A DNA stretch of 64,000 nt from Siphonodentalium dalli (GCA_032622095.1 CP136061.1:25918991-25982990), one strand, 5' to 3'; counted from the first letter of the stretch, positions 36,772 to 48,057 are shown. Numbers and translations are program-made. Notes: a model not told the origin generated them from the letters alone.

Positions 36772-37627
36772 CTATACTATATATTTTGAGACTTCGTATA
36801 TATATATGTATGTGTGTACTTCATAGAATCCAAAACGCGTGTACATATTGAGCTCAAACTTCCTATGTAAGTGTCAAATCCCACCGACACGACCGTGGTC
36901 GCGGTTTAGGGAAGCCCAGAGCACCCGTTCTCCAATCTCTGTCACAAAAAACGGCACTGCGGTGGTTAAGACATCAACGATCTTTATATTGACCTTATAC
37001 GGAGGTTTTAACAATTAACGCTCTTTATTGCAATGGACGTGGCTAAACGACTGACCCCATGCGTCCGAAATACGGATGCGGATTCCAATGGACGTGGCTA
37101 AACGACTGACCCCATGCGTCCGAAATACGGATGCGGACGAAATGCAATTATCTCGACTAAAAAGGCAGAATTGATCTAAGAGTTCGCAGAGGGATTTCGC
37201 GACGGGATTAATTGACTGTCCGCTCTGAAGTTTAGGACGGGGAGGACGTGTACTATGAATTAACTCATTGAAAAACAAAGAATGCGTTATCTCGGAAACG
37301 GGTGGAGCTATCGACTTGAAATTTGGTATGTGAATGTATCTTGCCCAGGATACGAATTTTATCGGGTCGCCGAGCCCGTGCGACGCCAGCTTCGCGCATG
37401 CGCAGACCAGATCTCGGAAACGGGTGGGGCTATCGACTTGAAATTTGGTTTTTGAATAACCCGGACAACGTCGGCTCAACAATTTCTTTCCGCCCGATGT
37501 GCCTTAAATCTTTAGGCACGGGTACCAAAATTTCTCTTGATTAAAAAGGCACAATTAACTCGTTGAAAAGCCAAAAAAATATGTCATGTTTCTGACCAAC
37601 GCCGCCAGTGGCGGGCTAACCTGCTAG
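36772..37627 (+). mobile_element. Helitron (non-autonomous), plus strand
   Basis: The 5' part CTATACTATATATTTTGAG matches the 5' ends of the neighbours, although the first TC is mutated. The 3' end has the stem GCCGCCAGTGGCGGGC (37601-37616) followed by TAACCTG and CTAG (37624-37627). A GC hairpin about ten bases before CTRR is the Helitron 3' signature. Inside lie a 63-bp tandem duplication (37033-37140) and one and a half 122-bp units containing GCGCATGCGC. There are no Rep or helicase frames. Confidence 0.8.
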
Positions 37628-38854
37628 TCTATACTATATATTTTGAGACTTCGTATATATGTGTGTGTGTACTTCATAGAATCCAAAACGCGTGTACAGA
37701 TTGAGCTCAAACTTCCTATGTAAGTGTCAAATACCACCGACACGACCGTGGTCGTGGTTTAGAGAAGCTCAGAGCACCCGTTCTCCAATCTCAAATCACC
37801 GCAAAGGCACGGCGTGGGTGAATCAAGTGATTATTTAATGAGCGTTTGTTTTTGACGCATCTCTATAAAGAGCGTCTGTTTGCCATTCAACGTTATTTGC
37901 ATCTGCAGAGAGATATACGGAACATACATTAAATTTAAAAAACATTTGTTTCTGACCAACCCTGCGAGCACGGATGGCGCGCTTTGTTTTTACAGTATAT
38001 AGTTATATACCGAAATCATCCCAGATAATCACGAATATAGCATCAGATTTCTCCCCAGATATACCGTTATAAAGCTACTGGAATCTGCCAATCTACGGGA
38101 AATTCCAGGGAATGCCGATTGAGCTCAAACTTGCTACCCACGGGAAGTGTCATATATATGAGTGTGTCCTTTATAGACTCGAACCGATTGAGCTCAAACT
38201 TGCTAAATAAGAAAATAGCCCACAAGCCGTAAATATCAACAACAACGATATTACTAAATACACGTTTTCGGCAATGTGAGAGTTTTCGGGGAGCCGTGAT
38301 GCCAACAACAAAGACCCGAAGCTCTGAATGCCAACAACAGATTCAATGCAATGTTATCTATTATGCAGAGAGATTTCACGACATTACGACGGGTACGGCA
38401 GACTAAAAATATTATGCAGACAGATTTCCCGACGGGAAGCGTTTGTTTTATATTCAATGCAATGTTATCGTAGAGAGATTACACGAAACAAAGAATGCGT
38501 TGTCTGTCGTTCCTAGGAAGGGGGGATTTCTACGGGTAAATTTTTCCGCCAGAAACAAAATAATTAATTAAAACAATTTACAATTTAATTAAAACAATTT
38601 AAAATTAACAAAAATTAACAATAAAAAAAAAATTCAGAAACAAAATATATTCGGTATGTAGTCCAACTTTGATCCCGGGAACAATTTCACGTGCGACCGT
38701 GTTCTCGACCTTGACCTCGCTCATATACGCTCATTTAGGCATGTTTCTTGACCGATTGAAAAATAGTTTGTCCAGACACTGTATATTCTGCCCAGACGGA
38801 GGTGATCACAAAGAAATCCCTAAATAGCCCGGACGAAGTCGGGCACATCAGCTA
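37628..38854 (+). mobile_element. Helitron (non-autonomous), plus strand, joined head to tail
   Basis: Starts TCTATACTATATATTTTG immediately after the CTAG of the previous element, with no spacer. Ends with the hairpin GCCCGGACGAAGTCGGGC (38827-38844), ACATCAG and CTA, where the next TCTATACTATATA begins. The final base of the expected CTAG appears lost. No coding frame of Rep/Hel type. Confidence 0.75.
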
Positions 38855-39639
38855 TCTATACTATATATTTTGAAAACTCCGTATATATATATATGTATAT
38901 ATGTGTGTACTTCATATAATCCAAAACGCGTGTACATATTGAGCTCAAACTTCCTATGTAAGTGTCAAATCACACCGACACGACCGTGGTCGCGGTTTAG
39001 AGAAGCTCAGAGCACCCGTTCTCCAATCTCAAATCATCGCAAAGGCACGGCGTGGGTTAATCAAGTGATTATTTAATGAGCGTTTGTTTTTGACGCATCT
39101 ATATAAAGAGCGTCTGTTTCCCATTCAACGTTATTAGCATCTGCATAGTTATACGGGAACGCAAACGTTATCGCTCGAAATTTATTCCCTGCGAGCACGG
39201 ATGGTGCGCTTTGTTTTTACAGTATATACCTTTGGTATATACCGAAATCATCCCAGATAATCACGAATATAGCATCAGATTTCTCCCCAGATATACCGTT
39301 AAAAGGCTACTGGAATCTGCCAATCTACTATTAATATGTGTGTATATATGTGGGTACTTCATAGAATCGAAAACGCGTGTAGGAACGGGCATCCCCACGG
39401 CAATGTCGGCAAATATATATGAGTGTGTCCTTTATAGACTCGAACCGATTGAGCTCAAACTTGCTAAATATTTACTGGGAAATTCCAGGCAATGCCGATT
39501 GAGCTCAAACTTGCTAACTACGGGAAGTGTCATATATATGTGTGTGTCCTTGATAGACTCGAACCGATTGAGCTCAAACTTGCTAAATACGGGAAGTGTC
39601 ATGGACGGGTTCATTGAAAAACAAAAACAAATCAGCTAT
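38855..39639 (+). mobile_element. Helitron, plus strand, 3' end unclear
   Basis: Begins TCTATACTATATATTTTG right after the preceding element. It continues through the shared internal blocks (CGAAATCATCCCAGATAATC, GATTGAGCTCAAACTTGC). It stops at ATCAGCTA, where another copy of the 5' sequence starts, without a visible hairpin, so the 3' end is truncated. Confidence 0.6.
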
Positions 39640-39865
39640 ACTATATATTTTGAGACTTCGTATATATATGTGTATGTGTGTACTTCATAGAATCCAAAAC
39701 GCGTGTACATATTGAGCTCAAACTTCCTATGTAAGTGTCAAATCCCACCGACACGACCGTGGTCGCGGTTTAGGGAAGCCCAGAGCACCCGTTCTCCAAT
39801 CTCTGTCACAAAAAACGGCACTGCGGTGGTTAAGACATCAACGATCTTTATATTGACCTTACACG
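39640..39865 (+). mobile_element. Helitron 5' fragment, plus strand
   Basis: Repeats the 5' sequence ACTATATATTTTGAGACTTC and the GACCGTGGTCGCGG block, then switches abruptly near 39865 to minus-oriented 122-bp units. Confidence 0.6.
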
Positions 39866-40255
39866 GCTCGGTGACCAGATAAAATTCATATCCGGGGCAA
39901 GATACATTCACATAGCAAATTTCAAGTCGATACCTCCACAGGTTTCCGAGATTTGGTCTGCGCATGCGCGAAGATGGCGTCGCACGGGCTCGGCGACCCG
40001 ATAAAATTCGTATCCGGGGCAAGATACATTCGCATAGTAAATTTCAAGTCGATAGCTCCACCCGTTTCCGATATATCGTCTGCGCATGCGCTGCACGGGC
40101 GTCGCACGGGCTCGTCAATACGAAAACGACGACCGCCTGGTCAAACTAGACACACGTACCAAGTTTCGTCCCGATCGGTCGAGAATCGTAGATTTGTATA
40201 AATGACAGACAGACAAACAGACACACAGACAGAGGTCTTCAAAATATATATGAGA
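39866..40255 (-). mobile_element. Helitron 5' part with 122-bp repeats, minus strand
   Basis: On the minus strand it begins TCTCATATATATTTTGAAG at 40255, immediately after the CTAG of the next element. It contains CAGACAGACA-type runs, GATCGGGACGAAACTTGG, and then 122-bp units with GCGCATGCGC at about 39960 and 40082. Its own 3' end is missing. Confidence 0.7.
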
Positions 40256-40821
40256 CTAGCCGATGAGCCCGACGTTGTCCGGGCTATTCAAAAACCAAAT
40301 TTCAAGTCGATAGCTCTACCCAGCCCGACGTTGTCCGGGCTATTCAAAAACCAAATTTCAAGTCGATAGCTCTACCCGTTTCCGAGATCTGGTCTTCTCA
40401 TGCGCGAATCTGGCGTCGCACGGGCTCGGCGACCCGACAAAATTCGTATCCGGGGCAAGGTACATTCACATACCAAATTTCAAGTCGATAGCTCCACCCG
40501 TTTCCGAGATCTGGTCTGCGCATGCGCCAAGCTGGCGTCGCACGGGCTCGGCGACCCGATACAATTGGTATCCCGGGCAAGATACATTCACATAGCAAAT
40601 TTCAAGTCGATAGCTCCACCCGTTTCCGAGATCTCGTCTGCGCATGCGCGAAGCGGGCGCCACATGGGCTCGCCAATACGACAACCTCGACCGCCTGGTC
40701 AAATTACACACACATACCAAGTATCGTCCCGATCGGTCGAGAATCGTAGATTTGTATAAATAACAGACAAACATACAGACAAACATACAGACAAACAGAG
40801 GTCTTCAAAATATATATGAGA
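40256..40821 (-). mobile_element. Helitron, 566 bp, minus strand
   Basis: The 5' end on the minus strand is TCTCATATATATTTTGAAG at 40821. The 3' end is the hairpin AGCCCGGACAACGTCGGGCT, CATCGG and CTAG at 40259-40256. Inside are three 122-bp tandem units (CATGCGC at 40399, 40521, 40643), each containing GCGCATGCGC and AAATTTCAAGTCGATAGCTC. The downstream neighbour starts at once with TCTCATATA, giving a CTAG|TC junction. Confidence 0.82.
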
Positions 40822-41023
40822 CTATACAGTCAATATAATTTTTTTGGTTTATATGATTTTTATTTTTTTATTTAGGTAAAATGGTGTATGTACAAATTGG
40901 ATAATTACAATCTGAAATAAGGAGATGAACATTCACTATATATAATTTAATAAGTGGACATTATAACCACGGAATATGGCGGCAAGCTTCAAACTTGAGT
41001 CGCTATATAGAAACAGTCGGTCA

Positions 41024-41119
41024 GCTGATTTGTGTGATCGTCAGACGTCCCTGATGTGCCGAAAAAGTCGGTCAGCTGATTCGTGTGATCGTCAGATGTA
41101 CGGCCCTGATGTGCCGAAA
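41024..41119 (+). repeat. Short tandem duplication, about 50 bp
   Basis: GTCGGTCAGCTGATT...CCTGATGTGCCGAAA occurs twice in a row with minor differences. Confidence 0.8.
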
Positions 41120-41154
41120 CTGGTTGAGATCATTCAGAGTTCATATAAGAAATG

Positions 41155-41292
41155 AACGGCGGTTTCAATGTGGTCATGGGATTTTGACCGCGAGAAAAAA
41201 TCAGCAAACTGCATGAACCCCGAAGGGGTTCATGCGGAGTTTGCTGATTTTTAATCGCGGTCAAAACACATGACCACGTTGAATCCGCCGTT
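41155..41292. mobile_element. Foldback hairpin (MITE-like)
   Basis: Arms begin AACGGCGG and end CCGCCGTT. Inner stems AATCAGCAAACT/AGTTTGCTGATT and GCATGAACCCC/GGGGTTCATGC close on the tip GAA. Small mismatches lie in the outer stem. The layout parallels 10133-10255, which also ends in a GC-rich tip. Confidence 0.75.
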
Positions 41293-41935
41293 TATTATTT
41301 ATATTTATATACTTAAATTCATAATGAACTAGGATTGTCTGTCTTTTCCACAATTTATTCATCTATTTAAATGAACGCATGGGTTCAGTTAAGAAAGTTT
41401 GAATCCTGGTTTTTTGAAAAACCAAACATTTTGAGAATCCGTTCACGGAGAACGAAAACAAAAACGCAATTTCACAGTTTAGTATACACATATGACAAAC
41501 TGTCTTGTTTAGCTGGTAACTAATGTAGACGTGTTGATTTCAAGAATGATATATGAAACTAACAATTAAGTTTCGGGGGGGGGGGGGTATTTGTAGTGGT
41601 AAGGAAAATGATAAAACGCTATTGAGTAGCGGGCTTTTGAACATCAACGCTCAGTAACACCGGGCAACAGCACTGATTATAGACCAAAATAAATTTATTG
41701 CCAAATCCGGACGTACTATATAGATACTCAAGCAGTCGGCAATCTCCGGTCATTTCCGGGACCAATGTGTTCATAAACATATGAACGACATTGGAAGTGA
41801 CGTCACGTTGCGTTCATAGGTTTATGAACGCATTGAATAAGGGGGCGTGTCTACCGTACCGCTATGGTGAAATCGGAAGAGATATTAGGTGTATGTAAAT
41901 ATACACATGTATGCGTAATTGCTTATCTATACTAT

Positions 41936-43218
41936 ATATTTTGAGACTTCGTATATATGTGTGTGTGTACTTCATAGAATCCAAAACGCGTGTAAAGATT
42001 GAGCTCAAACTTCCTATGTAAGTGTCAAATCCCACCGACACGACCGTGGTCGCGGTTTAGAGAAGCTCAGAGCACCCGTTCTCCAATCTCAAATCACCGC
42101 AAAGGCACGGCGGGGGTTAATCAAGTGATTATTTAATGAGCGTTTGTTTTTGACGCATCTCTATAAAGAGCGTCTGTTTCCCATTCAACGTTATTCGCAT
42201 CTGCAGAGTTATACGGGAACGCAAACGTTATCGCTCGAAATTTATTCCCTGCGAGCACGGATGGCGCGCTTTGATTTTACAGTATATATATACCTTCGGT
42301 ATATACCGAAATCATCCCAGATAATCACGAATATAGCATCAGATTTCTCCCCAGATATACCGTTATAAAGCTACTGGAATCTGCCAATCTACGGGAAATT
42401 CCAGGGAATGCCGATTGAGCTCAAACTTGCTACCTACGGGAAGTGTCATATATATGAGTGTGTCCTTTATAGACTCTAACCGATTGAGCTCAAACTTGCT
42501 AAATAAGTAAATAGCCCCCAAGCCGTAAATATCAACAACAACAATATTGCTACCTACGGGGAGCAACGTTATTAGCATCTGCAGAATTATGCAGAGAGAA
42601 AGTGCTTTCCTATTTTTAGAACGCAACACATGTTTACGTCGCGTTGGTGATTGAGGTTCACAACGGGGTTAATTGACTGTCCGCTCTTTGCGACGATGAG
42701 GTTCACGGCGGGGACTATTGACCAACACTCACAATTTCGTCTTTTGCATCAGATACCAACACCTCGACCGATCGGGACGAAACTTGGTACGTGAGAGTAG
42801 TTTGACCAGGTGGTCGTCGCTGTCGTATTGTCGTATGCGCAGACGAGATCTCGGAAACGGGTGGAGCTATCGACTTGAAATTTGCTATGTGAATGTATCT
42901 TGCGCCGGGTACAAATTTTATCGGGTCGCCGAGCCCGTGCGACGCCCGTGCAGCGCATGCGCAGACGAGATCTCGGAAACGGGTGGAGCTATCGACTTGA
43001 AATTTGGCATGTGAATGTATCTTGCGTCGGCTACAAATTTTCATGCGCAGACCAGGTCTCGGAAACTGGTGGAGCTACCGGGTACAAATTTTTCTTATTG
43101 AAACACGTGGAGCTAAAAATTAAAAAAAATATATATAAAAATGTCATGTTTCGGACAAGCCGCCGGTGGCGGGCTAACCTGCTAGACGAATGCCGCCAGT
43201 GGCGGGCTAACCTGCTAG
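41936..43218 (+). mobile_element. Complete non-autonomous Helitron, plus strand
   Basis: Inserted between A (41935) and T (43219), as Helitrons are. The 5' end is TCTATACTATATATTTTG. The 3' end is present twice in tandem: hairpin GCCGCCGGTGGCGGGC plus CTAG at 43182-43185, and hairpin GCCGCCAGTGGCGGGC plus CTAG at 43215-43218. Two 122-bp units (GCGCAGACGAGATCTCGG at 42837 and 42958) lie near the 3' end. No protein is encoded. Confidence 0.85.
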
Positions 43219-43685
43219 TATAATATAAATGATTCGCGAAACGTTCAAATTAAAAACTGAAGTGTACGAGTGTAGCAGTCATCATAATTTGGTTGTTTGC
43301 GCTTGAAACTTATTAATGAAAGTCTGATCTATAACAGCATAGCACTGATATTGGTAGTGCGAAGGCACCAGCTTGCGGAAGAATATCGGCAAGTTATAGA
43401 CTTCACCAACTTTGTAACTGAACATAAACATTTAAATGTTATATTTGAGTGCGTTTTGGTGCGCATCGTTTGATCTCCCACATGGAGCCTCACCTATCTT
43501 CTATCCTATATAATTTGAGAACTCCGTGTATTCGAGAGATAGCCCACACCCTCCGGACCTCAATGATATGATCGTGAATGAGTATTGATATACCCCACTA
43601 ATCTTTGACAAACACCAGTAATGGTGTGTAGATCATTTACATATATCTCCTATATATTTTGATACAATCTATCTAATTTACATAT
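43219..43685. other. Stretch between Helitrons, no gene seen
   Basis: AT-rich sequence without an open frame of note. Near 43500 there is a decayed copy of the Helitron 5' sequence (ATATAATTTGAGAACTCCG). Confidence 0.45.
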
Positions 43686-44339
43686 CTCTCTTATATATTT
43701 ATGTTTGTGTGTGTGTTGTACATCATACAAATCTACGATTCTCGACCGATCGGGACGAAACTTGGTACGTGTGTGTAGTATGACCAGGCGGTGGTCGATG
43801 TCGTATTGGCGAGCCCGTGCGACGACCGTGCAACGCATGCGCAGACGAGATCTCGGAAACGGGTGGAGCTATCGACTTGAAATTTGCTATGTGAATGTAT
43901 CTTGCGCCGGATACAAATGTTATCGGGTCGCCGAGCCCGTGCGACGCCCGTGCAGCGCATGCGCAGACGAGATCTCGGAAACGGGCGGAGCTATCGACTT
44001 GAAATTTGCTATGTGAATGTATCTTGCGCCGGGTACAAATTGTATCGGGTCGCCGAGCCCGTGCGACGCTCGTGCAGCGCATGCGCAGACGAGATCTCGG
44101 AAACGGGTGGAGCTATCGACTTCAAATTTGCTATGTGAATGTATCTTGCGCTGGGTACAAATTTTATCGACGAGCCCGTGCGACGCCAGCTTCGCGCATG
44201 CGCAGACAAGATCTCGGAAACGGGTGGAGCTACCAGGTAAAAACATTTCTTATTGAAACGCGTGGAGCTAAAAATAAAAAAAAAATATAAAAAAATAAAA
44301 TGTTTCGGACAAGCCGCCGGTGGCGGGCTAACATGCTAG
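43686..44339 (+). mobile_element. Helitron with four 122-bp units, plus strand
   Basis: Starts near TCTCTTATATATTTATG and runs through TTGTACATCATACAAATCTA and GACCGATCGGGACGAAACTT. Four tandem units of 121-122 bp follow (GCATGCGCAGACGAGATC near 43838, 43960, 44082, and a variant at 44198). The 3' end is hairpin GCCGCCGGTGGCGGGC and CTAG at 44336-44339. The next element follows at once. Confidence 0.78.
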
Positions 44340-45124
44340 TACTATATATTTTGAGACTTCGTATATATATATGTATGTACTTCATAGAATCGAAAACGGG
44401 TTGACCGATCGGGACCAAACTTCCTATCTAAAGGTAAAAGCCCACGGGAATCGTCGTAGTCGCGTTTTGGAGAAGCTCAGAGCACCCTTTATCCACTCCC
44501 AAATCACCGCAAAGGCACGGCGGGAGTTAATCAAGTGATTATTTAATGAGCGTTTGTTTTTGACGCATCTCTATAAAGAGCGTCTGTTTCCCATTCAACG
44601 TTATTAGCATCTGCAGAGTTATACGGGAACATTGACTGCATTTCCTATGCGGGGAGATTTATTGGATGTAGTACTCTTACAACATCATTGTTATTGTATG
44701 TATGACACTTAGGTCAGGGCTTAGTGGGGGTAGTTATAGGCATAATGCTTCTCAGAAATCCCGGTTACAAACCAACACTCACAATTTCGTATTTACGCAA
44801 ACGTTATCGCTCGAAATGTATTATGCAGAGAGAAAGTGCTTTCCTATTTTTAGAACGCAACACATGTTTACGTCGCGTTGGGGTTCACCACGGGGACTAT
44901 TGACCAACACTCACAATTTCGTCTTTTGCATCAGATACCAACACCTCGACCGATCGGAACGAAACTTGGTACGTGAGTGTGGCGCGCTTTGTTTGTACAG
45001 TATATTAAATCATCCCAGATAATCACGAATATACCATCAGATTTCTCCCCTGATATACCGTTATAAAGCTACTGGAATCTGCCAATCTACCATATAATTT
45101 GAGACTTCCGTATATATATATATA
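44340..45124 (+). mobile_element. Helitron fragments, plus strand
   Basis: Begins TACTATATATTTTGAGAC directly after CTAG; TCTA of the 5' end is lost. The interior is a mosaic of blocks seen in the other copies (GGCACGGCGGGAGTTAATC, ATGCAGAGAGAAAGTGCT, GATTTCTCCCCTGATATACC). A second decayed 5' motif lies near 45091. No hairpin end is seen before 45124. Confidence 0.6.
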
Positions 45125-45300
45125 CTAGAAGGTGACCCGACTTTTCAAGTCGATTGCTCCACCCGTTACCGAGATCTGGTCTGCGCATGCGCGAAGCTGG
45201 CGTCGCACGGGCTCGGCGACCCAATAAAATTCGTATCCGGGGCAAGATACATTCACATACCAAATTTCAAGTCGATAGCTCAACCCGTTACAGAGATATG
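45125..45300 (-). mobile_element. Helitron 3' end, minus strand
   Basis: On the minus strand the sequence CGACTTGAAAAGTCG forms a hairpin followed by GGTCACCTT and CTAG at 45128-45125, with T next to it, as expected for a Helitron 3' end. It carries more than one 122-bp-type unit. The 5' end is not visible. Confidence 0.65.
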
Positions 45301-46345
45301 TCATTTGCGGATACCTCGGCCGGTGATGAGTTAACGCGACATCGGCCTGTTAAGAGTTAACGCGATCACGTCACGATATGTTGATGGCGTAATATATTTT
45401 TTTACGCAATGATTTTCGATGATCGAAGCATGGTCCTGCGTTCTTCCCGATAATTAAAGTAGAAACTTTAAACGTACACAGGCGTGTGATGCATCATTGG
45501 AAAGATGAAGCCACACAGATTCTAACCGTGTAAATTATATGACTGGCAATTTATTATTCGCGCTATATCGAATCGATTTGTGAGCACCGAACTGAAATAT
45601 ATTAGCGCAAAACGGCGTAAAAACAGATTTGACCTCGGCACGTGAAAAGTTGACCTCGGATCTGAAAATCAATAGGCCTATGTTACTCCTGACCCGAAAA
45701 TATCCCCACATACCAAGTTTCATCGAAATCGGCTGGGCCATTTTCGAGTCCATCGATTACACACACACAGACAGATACACACACACCCTTGTTTGTATAG
45801 GTTACGTTGCGGGGACCCCATGAGAAACCAACCAGAAACCAGCGTTATGGGGACACATGTTTCCCATGGAGCTACAGGGTTGATATATTCACAAGTGATG
45901 CACAGTGTCTCGGTATTGTACTAAATTGTATAATTAGTTAGCTCTATAACTATATTTTCAAAGGGACCGTAGTTGTGGGGACACATTGTGAGGACGTCCT
46001 CATATGGCTGGTTCGATTCATTACTTCACTATTATGCACAACATCTGGAAGTCCATACATTGTAAGGACATTTGCATGTCCCCACAATGAAGCACACAAG
46101 CACAGATTGTTTCATAAACTAGTTACGTCATGGGGTCACATTACGGACGTACTCACAAAAATGGTTCCATTTATTACACACCTCCCATATTGTTTGACTC
46201 GGGTCCCCACCACCGGATCAACTCGGCGATAGACAATGTTTTATGGATTTAAACAATAACAGAGTAGGGTTATTGTTTACATCCATGAACACATCAACAA
46301 TGTGGCGCGCAGAGTTAATCATATGTAATGCCATGGGAGGCCCTT
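45301..46345. repeat. Mixed old repeats, no gene
   Basis: 45620-45800 is a transposon tail with ACCAAGTTTCATCGAAATCG and CACACACAGACAG. 45815-46215 contains several GTGGGGACAC/GTCCCCAC words in both orientations (45976, 46078, 46203), probably another old element. No coding frame is supported. Confidence 0.5.
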
Positions 46346-47100
46346 TTCACATTTATTATTCATTTACGCTTTGCTTAAGCGCAAATAACCTCTTATCATT
46401 TTCGCTTAAGCACAAATATTTACGCTTAAGCGTAAATCATTTGCGCTTAAGCGCAAATCATTTACCTTAAGCGCAAATAAAAATTAATATTCATTGATCC
46501 CCCTGAATTAATTTTAAATGGCACAGGCCTAAACACATCACTCAAGTCTATATAGGCCCACCATATGAGGGAAGCAATCCCCCAGTAACCCCTAGATTCC
46601 TTTTATGACCATGGAAATGGTAGATCTGTGCAGGGTATGTCTCTTTTATAAAATATACTAGATCTCTGGGATGGAGACACAAATTGATGGAGACAGGGAT
46701 GCTGATAATATGAAAATAGGGTTTTTCCCCCTATTTCAAGTCAATAAGTACACCATATAAGGGAAGTAACCCCTAATTCCCTTTTTATGGCCATGGAAAT
46801 GGTATATATCTGTACAGGAGACGTCCCTTTAATAAAATATACTAGAGCTCTGGGAATGAAGTACCAATTATTCGGACACCAGGGACAGAGATGCTGATAT
46901 GCATATGGAAATATGTTTTTTTTCAACTTTCGAGCCTGTATGGGGCTATTACTATGGGCCCATAATAATATACTATGAGATGGACTCAATCATTCACAAT
47001 CAGAGAGAAGTAAGGGAGTGGTAAGTATTTCCGCTTAAGCGCAAATAAATTGAGACACATATTTGCGCTTAATTAAGCGCAAATAAATAATAAATGTGAA
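46346..47100. mobile_element. TIR element with AAGCGC palindromic repeats
   Basis: Ends are TTCACATTTATTATTCATTT on the left and the near-exact inverse AAATAAATAATAAATGTGAA on the right. Next to each end are copies of a short palindromic word: TTTGCGCTTAAGCGCAAA and variants, six or so on the left (46372-46480) and two or three on the right (47030-47085). The interior (46545-46990) is the inverted counterpart of the repeat family at 35250-36110. No transposase. No clear target duplication. Confidence 0.7.
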
Positions 47101-47851
47101 GTATCTGAAGGGATGAATCAATACTTTTTGGATACAAATTGTGTCAACATGACACCAAAAGTGCATGCGAATGCATAACATCATATATCCGTAAAATTCA
47201 ACCAGAATTTCATTGTAACGTCAATTCTGAATTAAACGGAAATGATCATCGCTGTTATCTAGCTGACTGAATCGCAAATCAGATAGGTTGTCGGATGGGT
47301 CCATTCGAATATTCAAATTCAATTTAATGTAGCTTTTAAAGTGGTGTACATGTGAAAAGAATGTCTGTAGGTTCGTTACCGACTTCGGTGTGGGTCATGT
47401 ATGGCGGCGAGAAGAACTGTCTCTCGCGAGGAACCTCATCTCCCTATGGGGGACTCGGTTGTACCATCGCTTTTCAACAGGTCTCTCGCCGCCATACATG
47501 ACAAATACCTCGGTCGGAAACTAATACTTACCATGACCCTATGCGAAGTTTCAGAAATTCGAACATTGCCAGACCCAAATTCGAACTTAATCAGTGCATT
47601 GTATAGAACTCAAGTTATCATCTGAACAACTCAGAAACAAAATATTCCATATTGAAAAAGGGCAATAACTCAGTTGAATATTGTCTGAATGGAACCAATT
47701 TCTAATTTTAGTCACGTCCTCTTTTTATTACGATACCTAACAAGTTTGGAGGTGATTGATTAATAAATACTACACTTGTCAATCGGATAACCCCCAAAAA
47801 ACTACATATTCTTCAAATAAGTTGAAAATGTACATACATCGGTCAATAATA
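47101..47851. other. Stretch with a 19-bp inverted pair
   Basis: No gene recognised. At 47394-47502 the word GTCATGTATGGCGGCGAGA is followed about 70 bp later by its perfect inverse. The remainder is AT-rich. Confidence 0.55.
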
Positions 47852-48055
47852 CAGTAATGCTCTAATTAATCGACCCCTTCGCCACAGCAGAATTATGGGT
47901 AACTTTTCAGGATTTAGTCGGAAATATGGCTTGTTGCCATTCATTGGAAAGCTCTCGCCGAGAGCTTTCAGGTGAATGGCAACAAGCCATATTTCCGACT
48001 AAATCCTGAAAAGTTTTCTGCTGTGGTTAAGGGGTTGATTAATAGAGCATTACTG
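47852..48055. mobile_element. Palindromic Tc1/mariner-type MITE, 204 bp
   Basis: Flanked by TA (47850-47851 and 48056-48057). It starts CAGTAATGCTCTAATTAATC and ends with the inverse. The inner palindrome is built on GGCAACAAGCCATATTTCCG and closes on CTCTCGCCGAGAG. Related to the element at 35647 and, through its ends, to the MITEs in the 3.67-kb units. Confidence 0.88.
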
Positions 48056-48057
48056 TA

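Noticed and set aside
36002-36826. 274-codon frame
   Set aside because: It crosses the boundary between an unrelated repeat family and Helitron sequence, repeats the same peptide internally, and has no recognised domain.
39738-44290. Arg/Cys/Ala-rich frames in the Helitron cluster
   Set aside because: They are translations of the 122-bp tandem unit in several frames and both strands.
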